Part shown: positions 37,282 through 44,901 of the stretch, in pieces | How the letters are laid out: the number at the start of each line of letters is the position of its first letter | Position numbering within the stretch: the first letter of the stretch is position 1 | Assembly (NCBI GenBank): GCA_019746975.1 | Contig: JAIERK010000031.1 | Coordinates: 1 to 48,624 of the forward strand | DNA: 48,624 nucleotides | Origin: Candidatus Obscuribacterales bacterium | Lineage (GTDB): Bacteria > Cyanobacteriota > Vampirovibrionia > Obscuribacterales > Obscuribacteraceae | Direction: 5' to 3' | Translations under genes and position numbers: made by a program | The notes under the pieces: generated by a model | The model's database searches: none | What the model saw: only the letters and a program-made list of their open reading frames with translations | What the model was told of the DNA's origin: nothing

Positions 37282-37445
37282 TACGATTCACCTCAGTAGT
37301 TCCTGATCCCTAACATCCGTCTATTCTACTCAAAAATTCGCAAATTGCACATTAGTCCGTGTTTTCGGTCACAAGTCGATAAATATTCGCGACCATCTGG
37401 GTATATGTCTATATGGCTGGCAGGCAACCCGGGGGCTAGACCTGA

Positions 37446-38132
37446 GTGAAAACACAAGATCGTCGCGAGAAGATGTCGCTCGATCGTGCATACGAAGTCT
37501 ATTGCACGACTATCAAGCTTGAGAGTTCAGCTGATTTACACGCAATTGTTGAAGCGTTGAAGACAGTTCAAAACGCACTCAATGCATCAAGTCAAGGCGC
37601 GGTAAGGCTAACGGATCGACTCTGGTATCGAATAAGGCAGGCGCTGTTCGATAAGCTCCTGACCGGATATTCCAATGAGCTGGATATTTTTGATCAGTCT
37701 GGTTCTCCGCTTTTGACTGGTGATCCCATTCCCGCTTCCGGGTCATTGAAAATCAATCCAGAAGGCCTCCGAAGAGCTGACGATCGCTTTCACATTCCGG
37801 TAATCGACCTTCACGAGATGACGCTGATTAAACTGTCTAAGGTGTGGGATCTGCACGGACCGAGCCTCAGGCAAGAGCATTTTGTTGACCTGCATATCGA
37901 ATGTGCAGGTGGCGCTTGTATGCTGCCCGCCAATGTTGTTTTCGGCCATGAGCGATTGAGGGAAGAGGCGAAACACGGACGTCGACTCGCATACACTGAG
38001 TGGTGGGACCTATATTGGCGAGCATATTGCACTCCTGACGAAGAGGAGCTTTCCACTGTTCGTGAGCGCATGGCGATGCTCGAATCGATCTGGGGTAATT
38101 TGTCTAAACACAGCAAGGCTGACGTGGCTTAA
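37446..38132 (+). CDS. Unknown soluble protein
   Basis: This 228-residue protein is not recognised. It has a helical N-terminal half (LHAIVEALKTVQNALN) and a C-terminal half with several aromatic residues and a cysteine pair (ECAGGACMLPANVVFGHERLREEAKHG), which could bind metal. No signal peptide is present. GTG at 37446 is used; ATG at 37473 is in frame. Neither start has a strong Shine-Dalgarno. Confidence 0.7.
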   Translation: MKTQDRREKMSLDRAYEVYCTTIKLESSADLHAIVEALKTVQNALNASSQGAVRLTDRLWYRIRQALFDKLLTGYSNELDIFDQSGSPLLTGDPIPASGSLKINPEGLRRADDRFHIPVIDLHEMTLIKLSKVWDLHGPSLRQEHFVDLHIECAGGACMLPANVVFGHERLREEAKHGRRLAYTEWWDLYWRAYCTPDEEELSTVRERMAMLESIWGNLSKHSKADVA

Positions 38133-38359
38133 TTTGAATTGCTATTTGTTGGCGTTCAGCAGTAGCCTTCTGAATTGAATGGAGTGGTGCAACGCATATG
38201 CGTACGTAACTCTTGGTCGACCCCGGTAGATCACCTATCCAGTTTTTGGCCAGCAACTCAGTATATAGTCAGTCCGGCAACGTTGCTACCGGTCACTTTT
38301 GTGCAACTTTTAGGGCCCATTTTGATGCTGTGATGGCGACCGAATTCAGAGGTGATGAT

Positions 38360-38851
38360 ATGACAATCGATGGTGGTAGAGAGAAGGGTGTTGAAGGTCC
38401 GGTCAAATCCGATGTGCTTGGGTCGTCTTTAGGTCTGGGTGCTACTTCCCCTTCGTTCAATAAATTATGGGAAGTTGCTACCACCAAACCTAATACTGCT
38501 ACAACTTTGCCTGGTTTCGAATTGATAGGAGCAAGTGATTCTGAGAAGGAGGTATCCACAAAAGAGTCCGGCAATAAGAAAAATGGATACGAAGTCGCAC
38601 TGAATAAATCCGAGTCGTCTCAACGCAAAGGCACGTCAATCTATAAGGAGCCCGAGCCCGCCAAACCGAAAGAGGGCAAGAAAGAAGGTGAAAAATCGAA
38701 GGCAAAGGACTCGGATGAACGTGCAAAGAAAGACGATTCGCGCGATAGCGATGACAACACTCCACCTCAGGACGATGCTGCACGCGGATTGGCAAGGGTG
38801 CCCGAGATACTTCCCGCCGGATCGAAACCGATTAACAATGGTGCAAAGTGA
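38360..38851 (+). CDS. Low-complexity, Lys/Glu/Asp-rich protein
   Basis: This protein (163 residues) has a short folded-looking start (MTIDGGREKGVEGPV) and then a long charged tail with KEPEPAKPKEGKKEGEKS and related Lys/Glu/Asp/Ser patterns, so it is expected to be largely disordered. The start at 38360 is chosen for AGAGGTG before it; longer in-frame options reach 38213. No function can be given. Confidence 0.55.
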   Translation: MTIDGGREKGVEGPVKSDVLGSSLGLGATSPSFNKLWEVATTKPNTATTLPGFELIGASDSEKEVSTKESGNKKNGYEVALNKSESSQRKGTSIYKEPEPAKPKEGKKEGEKSKAKDSDERAKKDDSRDSDDNTPPQDDAARGLARVPEILPAGSKPINNGAK

Positions 38852-38930
38852 AGTAAATGAAAAGCACCAGGTCGGTGGTTCGTCCGCGCTGATACTGACC
38901 GGGCTTTGTTTCGGACTTTGAATCGAGCTT

Positions 38931-39860
38931 CTATCTGGTAACACCAGTTGCACTAAGGGATCTTATCTGGGTTTCGACCTTCGTTGCTTCTGCAGTTCGT
39001 CCTGTAAAGTCGAGTAAGCGCTTGTAATTGTTGAGCGTCTTCAACTGCGTGTTGGTCGGCACCCCACCGTCTTTTTGAAAAGCAATCGCCTGCTTAATCA
39101 AGCCTTCGGCCTGGCCGAGCTTTTGTTGTCCGACGCAAACTGCAGCATAGTTGTTCAGGTATGTCACGAAACTCTCTTTGACTATGGTCGCGTCAGGGGC
39201 TATCTTCAGAGCGTCGCGACAGGCTTGCAATCCCTTTTCGAATTGTTTTTGTCCAAAAAGCTTCGTCGCGTTGCTGCATAACGTCAGTGCTTGGTTGATT
39301 TTCATTTTAGCCCGGTTTTGCTCATCAATCTTTGGATCGGAGGTCATCTCGACCGGAGCATCGTTGTTCTGCCCGCTAAGCTCATTCAAACGATCTCGCA
39401 CGATATCGGCGTTGTCGCCTTTGGGCTCTAGCGCAAGCGATTTTTCGAAGGCGGCTTTCGCATCTTCGTCCTTGTGGAGATTGATTGACGCCTCTCCTAC
39501 AAGCGACCATCCTTCGGCAAAACTCGGTAAAATCTCCGTGCATTTCCTTGCCTGGGTCAATGCGTCTCCGTCTTTTCCTTGTTGTAGAAGGGCAAATCCG
39601 TACTTGTACCTTATTGGTGCAACGTTGGGCGCTGATTCTACTAAAGACTTCAAGATCTCAGATGCTTGATCGTATTCTTTTCTGGAAACATGCTGCTGTG
39701 CTCTGGCAAATGCATTGCCAATCTCCAGGCTTACCACCTCATCGCCAATCTTCATCATCTGCTTAGGCTGCTTGTCTTTAGCTTGAAGTGGTGCTGGAGC
39801 AGCCACCACTAGCGATATCAAAAGTGGTACCAAAAGCGATGTTTTTAGGAGTGGTGTCAT
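38931..39860 (-). CDS. Exported TPR protein
   Basis: This 309-residue protein has a signal peptide (MTPLLKTSLLVPLLISLVVA) followed by at least three TPRs around residues 50-160 (AFARAQQHVSRKEYDQASEI, PIRYKYGFALLQQGKDGDAL, AEGWSLVGEASINLHKDEDA) and further helical units to the end. No catalytic motif is seen, so it is likely a periplasmic scaffold. The ATG has no strong Shine-Dalgarno. Confidence 0.8.
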   Translation of the reverse strand: MTPLLKTSLLVPLLISLVVAAPAPLQAKDKQPKQMMKIGDEVVSLEIGNAFARAQQHVSRKEYDQASEILKSLVESAPNVAPIRYKYGFALLQQGKDGDALTQARKCTEILPSFAEGWSLVGEASINLHKDEDAKAAFEKSLALEPKGDNADIVRDRLNELSGQNNDAPVEMTSDPKIDEQNRAKMKINQALTLCSNATKLFGQKQFEKGLQACRDALKIAPDATIVKESFVTYLNNYAAVCVGQQKLGQAEGLIKQAIAFQKDGGVPTNTQLKTLNNYKRLLDFTGRTAEATKVETQIRSLSATGVTR

Positions 39861-40092
39861 TGAATTGTATTCTTTGCGCGGAGCGAGTCAAGCTTCGCAA
39901 AAGTGATGTCGTGTTCGACTGTCCTACTGCTAGACTTGGCTGACCAAACCTCAGCCATCCAGTTTTGTAGCCATGTTCATAGTTTAACTATCCTGTCGAC
40001 TTCAGTTGGAATCCCGTTGTTTAAGCTTTAATCACAATAGCTTCGCGCACTACATATTGCCTCTCACTACGCCTTAGCAGCTACGTTAAGGC
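39861..40092. other. Intergenic stretch with no supported gene
   Basis: About 230 bases at the start of a gene-poor block; no supported gene, repeat or terminator found. Confidence 0.35.
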
Positions 40093-40370
40093 TCAAAGCG
40101 AGTGCTCGCTCTTTTTTTCCTCTGACTTCAACGTCCAGTGCAGAGCAAGAGCCGGTGCAAGTAGAAAGAAGCTGTAGAAAAATTTGATTTGAGCGAAAAA
40201 TCCCAAAACAATTGCCCCTGCTGCTTCTGGGGTCGTTCTGTACATGGAGCAGGTTACCACTGGTCCCACAAGGCAAGAGTCAGACTTGCCATCACCACTG
40301 CAAGTACGGAGCTGACAGCCTATGTCCGTAGCAGAACATTTCGAGTCAGTCGAATAGTCTCTAAATTCAT
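40093..40370 (-). pseudogene. Decayed small two-helix membrane protein
   Basis: From ATG at 40370 the frame gives MNLETIRLTRNVLLRT then a TAG, then a hydrophobic AVSSVLAVVMASLTLALW stretch and a TAA; after a frame change, ATG at 40245 gives a clean 50-residue piece beginning MYRTTPEAAGAIVLGFFAQI. Together this reads as one protein of about 90 residues with two transmembrane helices, broken by a stop and a frameshift. The last 50 codons could still be made as a separate ORF. Confidence 0.5.
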
Positions 40371-40516
40371 GCGCCCTCCATAATTTGCCCTCCAGTTAAA
40401 TTCTATGCCTGGAAAGCAAGGAATGCTAGATCATTAATGCGGGTGCAATAATTGTGGTTCGGGGATATTCAATCGATACAAGACGCGCTCGAAGCCCGTC
40501 GCAAGCGCGTGAGCCG

Positions 40517-41077
40517 TTAGCAGGTGCGATAGACGACGTCATGCAGTTCTTGCGTGTATTCAATCAGTGCGTTCTGACCAACGACGGTGGCGGTGTCAAT
40601 GCCTTCATTGACAGCGATCAAGTGCTTGCCGTTGCGAAAACATTCATGGACAAGTGGTTTTAAATCTCTCATGGGATCGGCGTAGTGGTCTATAAGTCTA
40701 GTGAGATCAGAGACGATAATGCCATCGGCTGTATGCATCGCCATTAGAGCTTCACGTATTGCTGTTCCGGGTCGCGACTTTTCCCATTCGAAGACGTTCT
40801 GAATGGTGTATCCATGCATGGTGCAGAATCGATGGATATGATCCACTTGCATCATTATTGTATTGTTTTCGCCACCATATTTAGTGTAAGCAATGAGATG
40901 CGCATTTCTTCTGGGACGGTGGTGTATTGACAGATTGCCCCAGGGCATCGAATGAACGGGTTGTTTTTCCGTGCGATGTGCACTCATATGCTTCAGTCTC
41001 TCGTACATGGCGGCTGACTCGCTGCAGTCTTTGTCTCGAAGACTGTCGAAATATCTTTGAAAGAAAGGGTGCGTCAT
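40517..41077 (-). CDS. Serine-recombinase-like protein lacking the catalytic serine
   Basis: This 186-residue protein aligns, by eye, with the resolvase/invertase N-terminal catalytic domain: a start strand AYTKYGGENN, then HIHRFCTMHGYTIQNVFEWEKS, the RPGTAIREALMAMHTADGII box, VSDLTRLIDH (normally DRLSR) and the LKPLVHECFRNGKHLIAVNEGIDT segment. The position that should hold the serine (Y-x-R-x-S) reads Y-T-K-Y-G, so cleavage chemistry is unlikely. It also lacks the C-terminal DNA-binding domain. The long N-terminal 60 residues are unrelated. GAGGGT lies before the ATG. It may have been reused as a DNA-binding or regulatory protein. Confidence 0.65.
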   Translation of the reverse strand: MTHPFFQRYFDSLRDKDCSESAAMYERLKHMSAHRTEKQPVHSMPWGNLSIHHRPRRNAHLIAYTKYGGENNTIMMQVDHIHRFCTMHGYTIQNVFEWEKSRPGTAIREALMAMHTADGIIVSDLTRLIDHYADPMRDLKPLVHECFRNGKHLIAVNEGIDTATVVGQNALIEYTQELHDVVYRTC

Positions 41078-41364
41078 GAAATTACCCTCGCAGTAATTGA
41101 GCCGCGAAACTTCGTTCGCCTACTCAGGGAGATCTAGCGGTCTATGTTGGTAAGGTCCTTTGCAGTTAGTAGCACATGGATCGCTTGTCAATGCGAGGCG
41201 CTGCCTGTCGCAGCTTTGCAAAAATCGAGAGCGAGGTGACGGTATCCATTGATCTCGCCGGCTCGGCGAATGCCATTCTGACCTCATACATTTAGTGCTT
41301 GCGTCGTGAGCCAAATCACCCATTCAGGATGCCTAAATCACCCAAATGAATCTATTCGGCGCTA

Positions 41365-41685
41365 TTGGCTTTCGGCAACAATGGAATTGGGGGGGCGACA
41401 AATGAGTGGGTGCAAGATATGGCAGATACCTGCGGCGATAGAGTGAGAGTCTCTGTGCAGGATGAGGGACCTGGTATTCCAGCCGATTCGCTCGACAAGC
41501 TGTTCCAGAAATTCAACCAGATTCAAGCCAATTGCCAAAAAGATAAAGGTACCGGCCTCGGTCTTGCAATCAGCAAGGCTATCATTGCGCACCATAAGGG
41601 AGACATTGGTGTCAGCAGCGCCCCAGGCGGCGGCGCAACGTTCTGGCTGGAGTTGCCGTTGAACGATATGGTGTATGCGAGTTGA
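41365..41685 (+). pseudogene. C-terminal stub of a histidine kinase
   Basis: The frame encodes only the last part of a HATPase domain: VSVQDEGPGIP (G1 box), KGTGLGLAISKAII (G2 box) and GGGATFWLELPL, the usual kinase end. The N box, HisKA and all sensing parts are missing upstream. There is no good start codon with a Shine-Dalgarno. It is a truncated kinase gene with no neighbouring regulator. Confidence 0.75.
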
Positions 41686-42010
41686 GTATGTACGTGAAGG
41701 GATACGGAGTCCTCCGGTGGTGGCACGCTTTCTAACTCGAGTTCGTTGAACGGATTTAGCACGCGAGTTGAGTTAGCAGGCACTCTGACACTACTTGCAG
41801 TGCTTCGCGACCCAGTTCGATAATTGTTGTATGGTCTGTGGATTCTATCCGCCAGTCGGTTACCACCCGCCGAGCCGATGTGCGCATTATCAGGATCGGC
41901 GAGAATTGAGTTTCATACAAAATCCCCGTCTCGTTCCGGCTTATGGTTCAGTCGGTGAGATAGGGGATTTGCAGTCTTTGTTCTTTTGATTATTCGAACT
42001 GGGCGATGTC
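41686..42010. other. Intergenic stretch with no supported gene
   Basis: About 325 bases between the kinase stub and the end of the SDR gene; short frames on both strands have no family match or start context. Confidence 0.35.
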
Positions 42011-42796
42011 CTAGTCGATTATGCCACCATCCGCGCGGAGTGTCTGTCCTGTTATCCAGCGACCATCGTCCGAGGCGAGGAACGCCACTACTGCAGCGAT
42101 GTCTTCTGGTTCGCCGACGCGACCCAGTGCAGTTCTGGCTATGTAGACTTGTTTGGTTTTTTCATCCAATCCTTGATTGTACATGTCTGTAGCCGTTGTG
42201 CCAGGAGCCACGCCGTTGACCGTGATTTTTCTGACGCCAAGCTCCTGTGCCCAGATGCGGGTCAATGTATCAAGTGCCGCCTTAGTAGCGGAATACACGC
42301 TACCCCCTTTCATATTAAGCTCTGCGGCGACTGATGAAATGTTGATAATTCGACCACCTTCCGGTATGGCAGGCAATGCCGCAATTGTGGTGGCAACTAC
42401 GCCTTTGACGTTGACATCGAATACTCGCTGGTAGTGGTCGAGATCAATTTGATCGACTGGGACAGCTTCAAAAACGCCTGCGTTGTTGACGAGAATGTCG
42501 ATTTTACCGAAGCTTTTGAGAACCTCTTCGACTAGCTTCTGGGTTTCTGCAGGCGATGAAACATTGGCCTTGAATGCTTCGGCCTTAGCTCCGAGCTTAT
42601 CAATTTTTGCCACCACATCATCCGCGCCCGATTTCGAATTGGTATAGACGACTGCAACTTTTGCGCCTTCTTCAGCCAACCTTAGTGCGATGGCGGCTCC
42701 AATGCCTCGAGATCCGCCTGTCACCAACGCGACCTTGTTTTGCAGTTTTTTTGCACTAGTATGTTGTGCTTGTCTTTCTTGAACTGGTGTTGTCAT
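42011..42796 (-). CDS. SDR, FabG-like
   Basis: This 261-residue enzyme has TGGSRGIG (cofactor binding), NNAGVF, the catalytic Ser-Tyr-Lys in NISSVAAELNMKGGSVYSATKAAL, and a family-typical end (DDGRWITGQTLRADGGIID). It is expected to reduce a carbonyl using NAD(P)H; 3-oxoacyl-ACP reduction is the closest relation, but broad aldehyde/ketone reductases are equally possible. Start at 42796 is chosen for GGAGG eight bases ahead (five codons inside a longer frame). It follows the LRV-repeat gene by 36 bases and is the likely metabolic output of the TetR locus; whether it is controlled by the upstream operators is inference. Confidence 0.9.
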   Translation of the reverse strand: MTTPVQERQAQHTSAKKLQNKVALVTGGSRGIGAAIALRLAEEGAKVAVVYTNSKSGADDVVAKIDKLGAKAEAFKANVSSPAETQKLVEEVLKSFGKIDILVNNAGVFEAVPVDQIDLDHYQRVFDVNVKGVVATTIAALPAIPEGGRIINISSVAAELNMKGGSVYSATKAALDTLTRIWAQELGVRKITVNGVAPGTTATDMYNQGLDEKTKQVYIARTALGRVGEPEDIAAVVAFLASDDGRWITGQTLRADGGIID

Positions 42797-42832
42797 TTTT
42801 CTATCCTCCAAGTTTCCTATTTTTGTTAGTGG

Positions 42833-43273
42833 TTACATTGCTGTCAGCGCCTGCTGAAGCAATAAAAATGTCAGGCCGCCTGTGCAGTCTTCTGTAGATG
42901 TTAAACGATCCAGAGTTCGTGCCGCCCGGCCGGCAATGTAGGGGTTTTCATCGCGGCTGAGTATTTTCAGTATCTCAGATGGTATCAATGCGTTTTCCGC
43001 AAGTGAGTAGCGCACATCTGCATCGGAATCTTCTGCAAGCTGCAACAAAAGCGTCCTGTTGGCTTTAGGATTGTACGCAATACTGAGTCGCACCTCGGCA
43101 CTGATATCCTGAACGAGCTTGAGGAGTGCGCGGAGGGAAGTGTTTCGATGCTCGGCAACGCGGGCACGAATTTTTTCATCGCTGGAGCTGGATAGCTCAT
43201 CCAGCAATGCGGTGGTGGCATATGGACTACTCGCCATTATGTGGAGAGTTCTTGGTGTGAGATCGAATAGCAT
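42833..43273 (-). CDS. LRV (leucine-rich repeat variant) protein
   Basis: This 146-residue protein consists of about five repeats of the LRV/HEAT type: DEKIRARVAEHRNTSLRALL, SAEVRLSIAYNPKANRTLLL, DADVRYSLAENALIPSEILK and similar. The VR..VA.N/H.. pattern is typical of LRV repeats, some of which bind protein or nucleic acid. No iron-sulfur Cys cluster is visible in it. Start at 43273 is chosen for GAGGTG six bases ahead. It sits between the TetR repressor and the SDR gene. Confidence 0.8.
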   Translation of the reverse strand: MLFDLTPRTLHIMASSPYATTALLDELSSSSDEKIRARVAEHRNTSLRALLKLVQDISAEVRLSIAYNPKANRTLLLQLAEDSDADVRYSLAENALIPSEILKILSRDENPYIAGRAARTLDRLTSTEDCTGGLTFLLLQQALTAM

Positions 43274-43356
43274 TTTTGGCACCTCATTGCAGACGCACCA
43301 ACTTCGGAAGCGGTTCGTCAACTTGATTTTTTTGTTCTTTACTTGACTTTTTCGGC

Positions 43357-43368
43357 GTGTACCTACAC
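43357..43368. promoter_or_regulatory. Short inverted repeat upstream of LRV gene
   Basis: GTGTA-CC-TACAC, 84 bases before the LRV start. Different from the TetR operator-like sites upstream, so it may be a separate control element; it could also be chance. Confidence 0.25.
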
Positions 43369-43409
43369 CCCTTGCAGGAGCGTTGGTGTTAATGGGACGG
43401 CGGGCTATT

Positions 43410-44030
43410 TTAGCCCTTTAAAACTACGTTGAACATAACGTCGATGAAGGTCTCCATCGGTTCTGTATTCTGAGTCGTCTTTGCTCGCATGACGGCCCCA
43501 GACCAGCCGCAGAGAAAAAGTTCTGCAAGGACGGCGGGTGGTCTTGATGTACAAATCTCTCCGGACTGCTGCCCTTCTTCTATGCATGAAGTGAACATAT
43601 CTCGCCACTTCAGCATCACGGTGCTCAGCTCTTGTCGAAGTATTTCGCTCTGGTCTGACATCTCCTGACTCAGGGTGCCGATCAGGCATCCCCTGCGGCA
43701 TTTTTGCGCGCCCAGGGTAGTCAAATTGTTATCGCAATAAGTACGCAAGCGCTGTAACGGTGTCTCTTTCGGATTTCTCAAGATGCGCACCAGATCTGCG
43801 GAATAGCTCTGGTCGAAGTGGCGAATGATCTCGACCGTGTAATTCTCTTTACTATCGAAATAGTGATAGAAGGAACCTTTTGGCACGTTGAGCGCTGTCA
43901 ATATTTCTTGAATGCCGGTGTTGGTATATCCCTTTTCGAACATCATATCCATGCCTACATTAAGCAGTGCAGTTCGAACTTCTGGTTTTCCGCTAACTCG
44001 TGGCGTCATCTTATCGTCTCTAACTTTCAT
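43410..44030 (-). CDS. TetR/AcrR-family repressor, NemR-like
   Basis: This 206-residue repressor has the TetR helix-turn-helix at about 37-57 (NTGIQEILTALNVPKGSFYHYF). The ligand domain has the segment CRRGCLIGTLSQEMSDQSEILR, which lines up with the GCL...LS region of E. coli NemR, whose Cys in this region senses electrophiles. Here Cys111 and Cys115 fit that place. By analogy it may respond to electrophiles, chlorine or quinone-like stress; the ligand is not proven. An in-frame ATG at 44009 is an alternative start. A GGCAG-GAAA-CTGCC hairpin (44039-44052) lies nine bases before the ATG. Its own promoter overlaps an operator-like repeat, so autoregulation is expected. Confidence 0.9.
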   Translation of the reverse strand: MKVRDDKMTPRVSGKPEVRTALLNVGMDMMFEKGYTNTGIQEILTALNVPKGSFYHYFDSKENYTVEIIRHFDQSYSADLVRILRNPKETPLQRLRTYCDNNLTTLGAQKCRRGCLIGTLSQEMSDQSEILRQELSTVMLKWRDMFTSCIEEGQQSGEICTSRPPAVLAELFLCGWSGAVMRAKTTQNTEPMETFIDVMFNVVLKG

Positions 44031-44063
44031 GGAACTTCGGCAGTTTCCTGCCCCTCTTTGTTT

Positions 44064-44087
44064 AGAATAGACCGGTCGGTCATGTCT
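44064..44087 (-). promoter_or_regulatory. Promoter plus TetR operator-like site 1 (tetR)
   Basis: On the minus strand TTGACA is followed by 17 bases and TATTCT. The spacer and -10 hold the core GACCGACCGGTC and the arm CGGTCTATTCT; the other arm is partly degenerate. It faces the TetR gene, 34 bases from its start. Confidence 0.75.
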
Positions 44088-44088
44088 G

Positions 44089-44265
44089 TCAAGCGTGATT
44101 AGAATTCGTGTACTGATGTCTTATTAAACCGGTCCAGCTGCTCAAATCCCCATGGGCAATCACGAATTCGGCGTGCACCTGTTTGTCTGAGATACCGGGC
44201 GCCTGTGCCGTGTTGTACATAAAAACTGTTAACAGAATTGCCATTTTGTTGATTAAGCTGTTCAT
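44089..44265 (-). CDS. Small exported or membrane peptide under a TetR operator
   Basis: This 58-residue gene has AGGAG seven bases before its ATG and begins MNSLINKMAILLTVFMYNTAQA, a probable signal peptide or single transmembrane helix, leaving a 36-residue polar tail. No family is recognised. Its own sigma70-like promoter with an embedded operator-like repeat ends 19 bases before the start. Its stop lies five bases before the tetR promoter. A sensor, toxin-like or envelope peptide role is guesswork. Confidence 0.65.
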   Translation of the reverse strand: MNSLINKMAILLTVFMYNTAQAPGISDKQVHAEFVIAHGDLSSWTGLIRHQYTNSNHA

Positions 44266-44283
44266 AAATCACTCCTGGATTAT

Positions 44284-44312
44284 ATTAGACCGGTCGTCTA
44301 ATTAGTGTGCAA
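44284..44312 (-). promoter_or_regulatory. Promoter plus TetR operator-like site 2 (58-residue gene)
   Basis: TTGCAC (44312-44307), a 17-base spacer and TCTAAT (44289-44284) on the minus strand. ATTAGAC and GTCTAAT are 7-bp inverted arms around CGGTC; compared with site 3 one central base pair is missing. It overlaps the stop codon of the 68-residue gene. Confidence 0.65.
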
Positions 44313-44508
44313 AAAATTTTCTCGATTGAAACTCTACTGCTAATGGGTGTTTTCGAGCATACTCCTTGTTGAGCTTTTGTTGTTCGTTGACCAGATGGTC
44401 GACCCAAAGGTTGCGCAAATTTTGCGGATTGAATTCTTGTCTGACATTAATAGAATGTTTGTTGGTACCGATTTCAAATGTGTTAGTTTGGCTGGTTTGG
44501 TTAAGCAT
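44302..44508 (-). CDS. Small soluble peptide under a TetR operator
   Basis: This 68-residue gene has GAGAGG seven bases before its ATG and lies 32 bases downstream of the strongest operator-like site. The product is hydrophilic, with no signal peptide (MLNQTSQTNTFEIGTN...RQEFNPQNLRNLWVDHLV). No family is recognised. It is the first gene of the minus-strand array that continues with the 58-residue gene and tetR. Confidence 0.65.
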   Translation of the reverse strand: MLNQTSQTNTFEIGTNKHSINVRQEFNPQNLRNLWVDHLVNEQQKLNKEYARKHPLAVEFQSRKFFAH

Positions 44509-44539
44509 TGGATTGCCCTCTCGGTTGGTTCGATAGCTC

Positions 44540-44569
44540 CAGAATAGACCGGTCGGTCTATTCTGTCAA
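44540..44569 (-). promoter_or_regulatory. Promoter plus TetR operator-like site 3 (68-residue gene)
   Basis: AGAATAGACCG, GT, CGGTCTATTCT form a perfect 11-bp inverted repeat with a 2-bp centre (44541-44564; one further base pairs on each side). TTGACA at 44569-44564 and TATTCT at 44546-44541 are exactly 17 bases apart on the minus strand, so the repressor site fills the promoter spacer. The GACC-N-GGTC core resembles, from memory, sites reported for NemR-type repressors. Confidence 0.8.
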
Positions 44570-44901
44570 TATACCCCATTAAATAAACTACGAAAGTTTG
44601 AAAGATATGAAATTGTCAGAGATTATGTGGATTTGATAGGGCGAGCTCATGTGGAGGAGCCCGAAAAATGGGCAAGTTCTGTCGTCCTGGATGGAGTTTG
44701 GACCTTAGTATGAACTTTGAACCTTAGTATGGAAACAATCGATGTAGCTCACCAGGAGGCGGCATTTAAGCACCCGTACAGGCACCTGTGACGGATTTTG
44801 TACCTTGCTACACTTCGGTTGATAACCCCCCGCACTGCTGGACGCCAAGCAGTAGAAAGGGCGTGCTGGACCTGATCTACGTGCCGTTTTAACAACATGC
44901 T
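44570..44901. other. Intergenic stretch with no supported gene
   Basis: About 330 bases before the OmpA-family gene end. It holds one short direct repeat, CCTTAGTATG at about 44702 and 44722, and no supported gene. Confidence 0.4.

Noticed and set aside
43403..43417. GGGCTA-TTT-TAGCCC hairpin at the tetR stop codon as a terminator
   Set aside because: Stem is only six bases, overlaps the stop codon, and no T-run follows on the minus strand.
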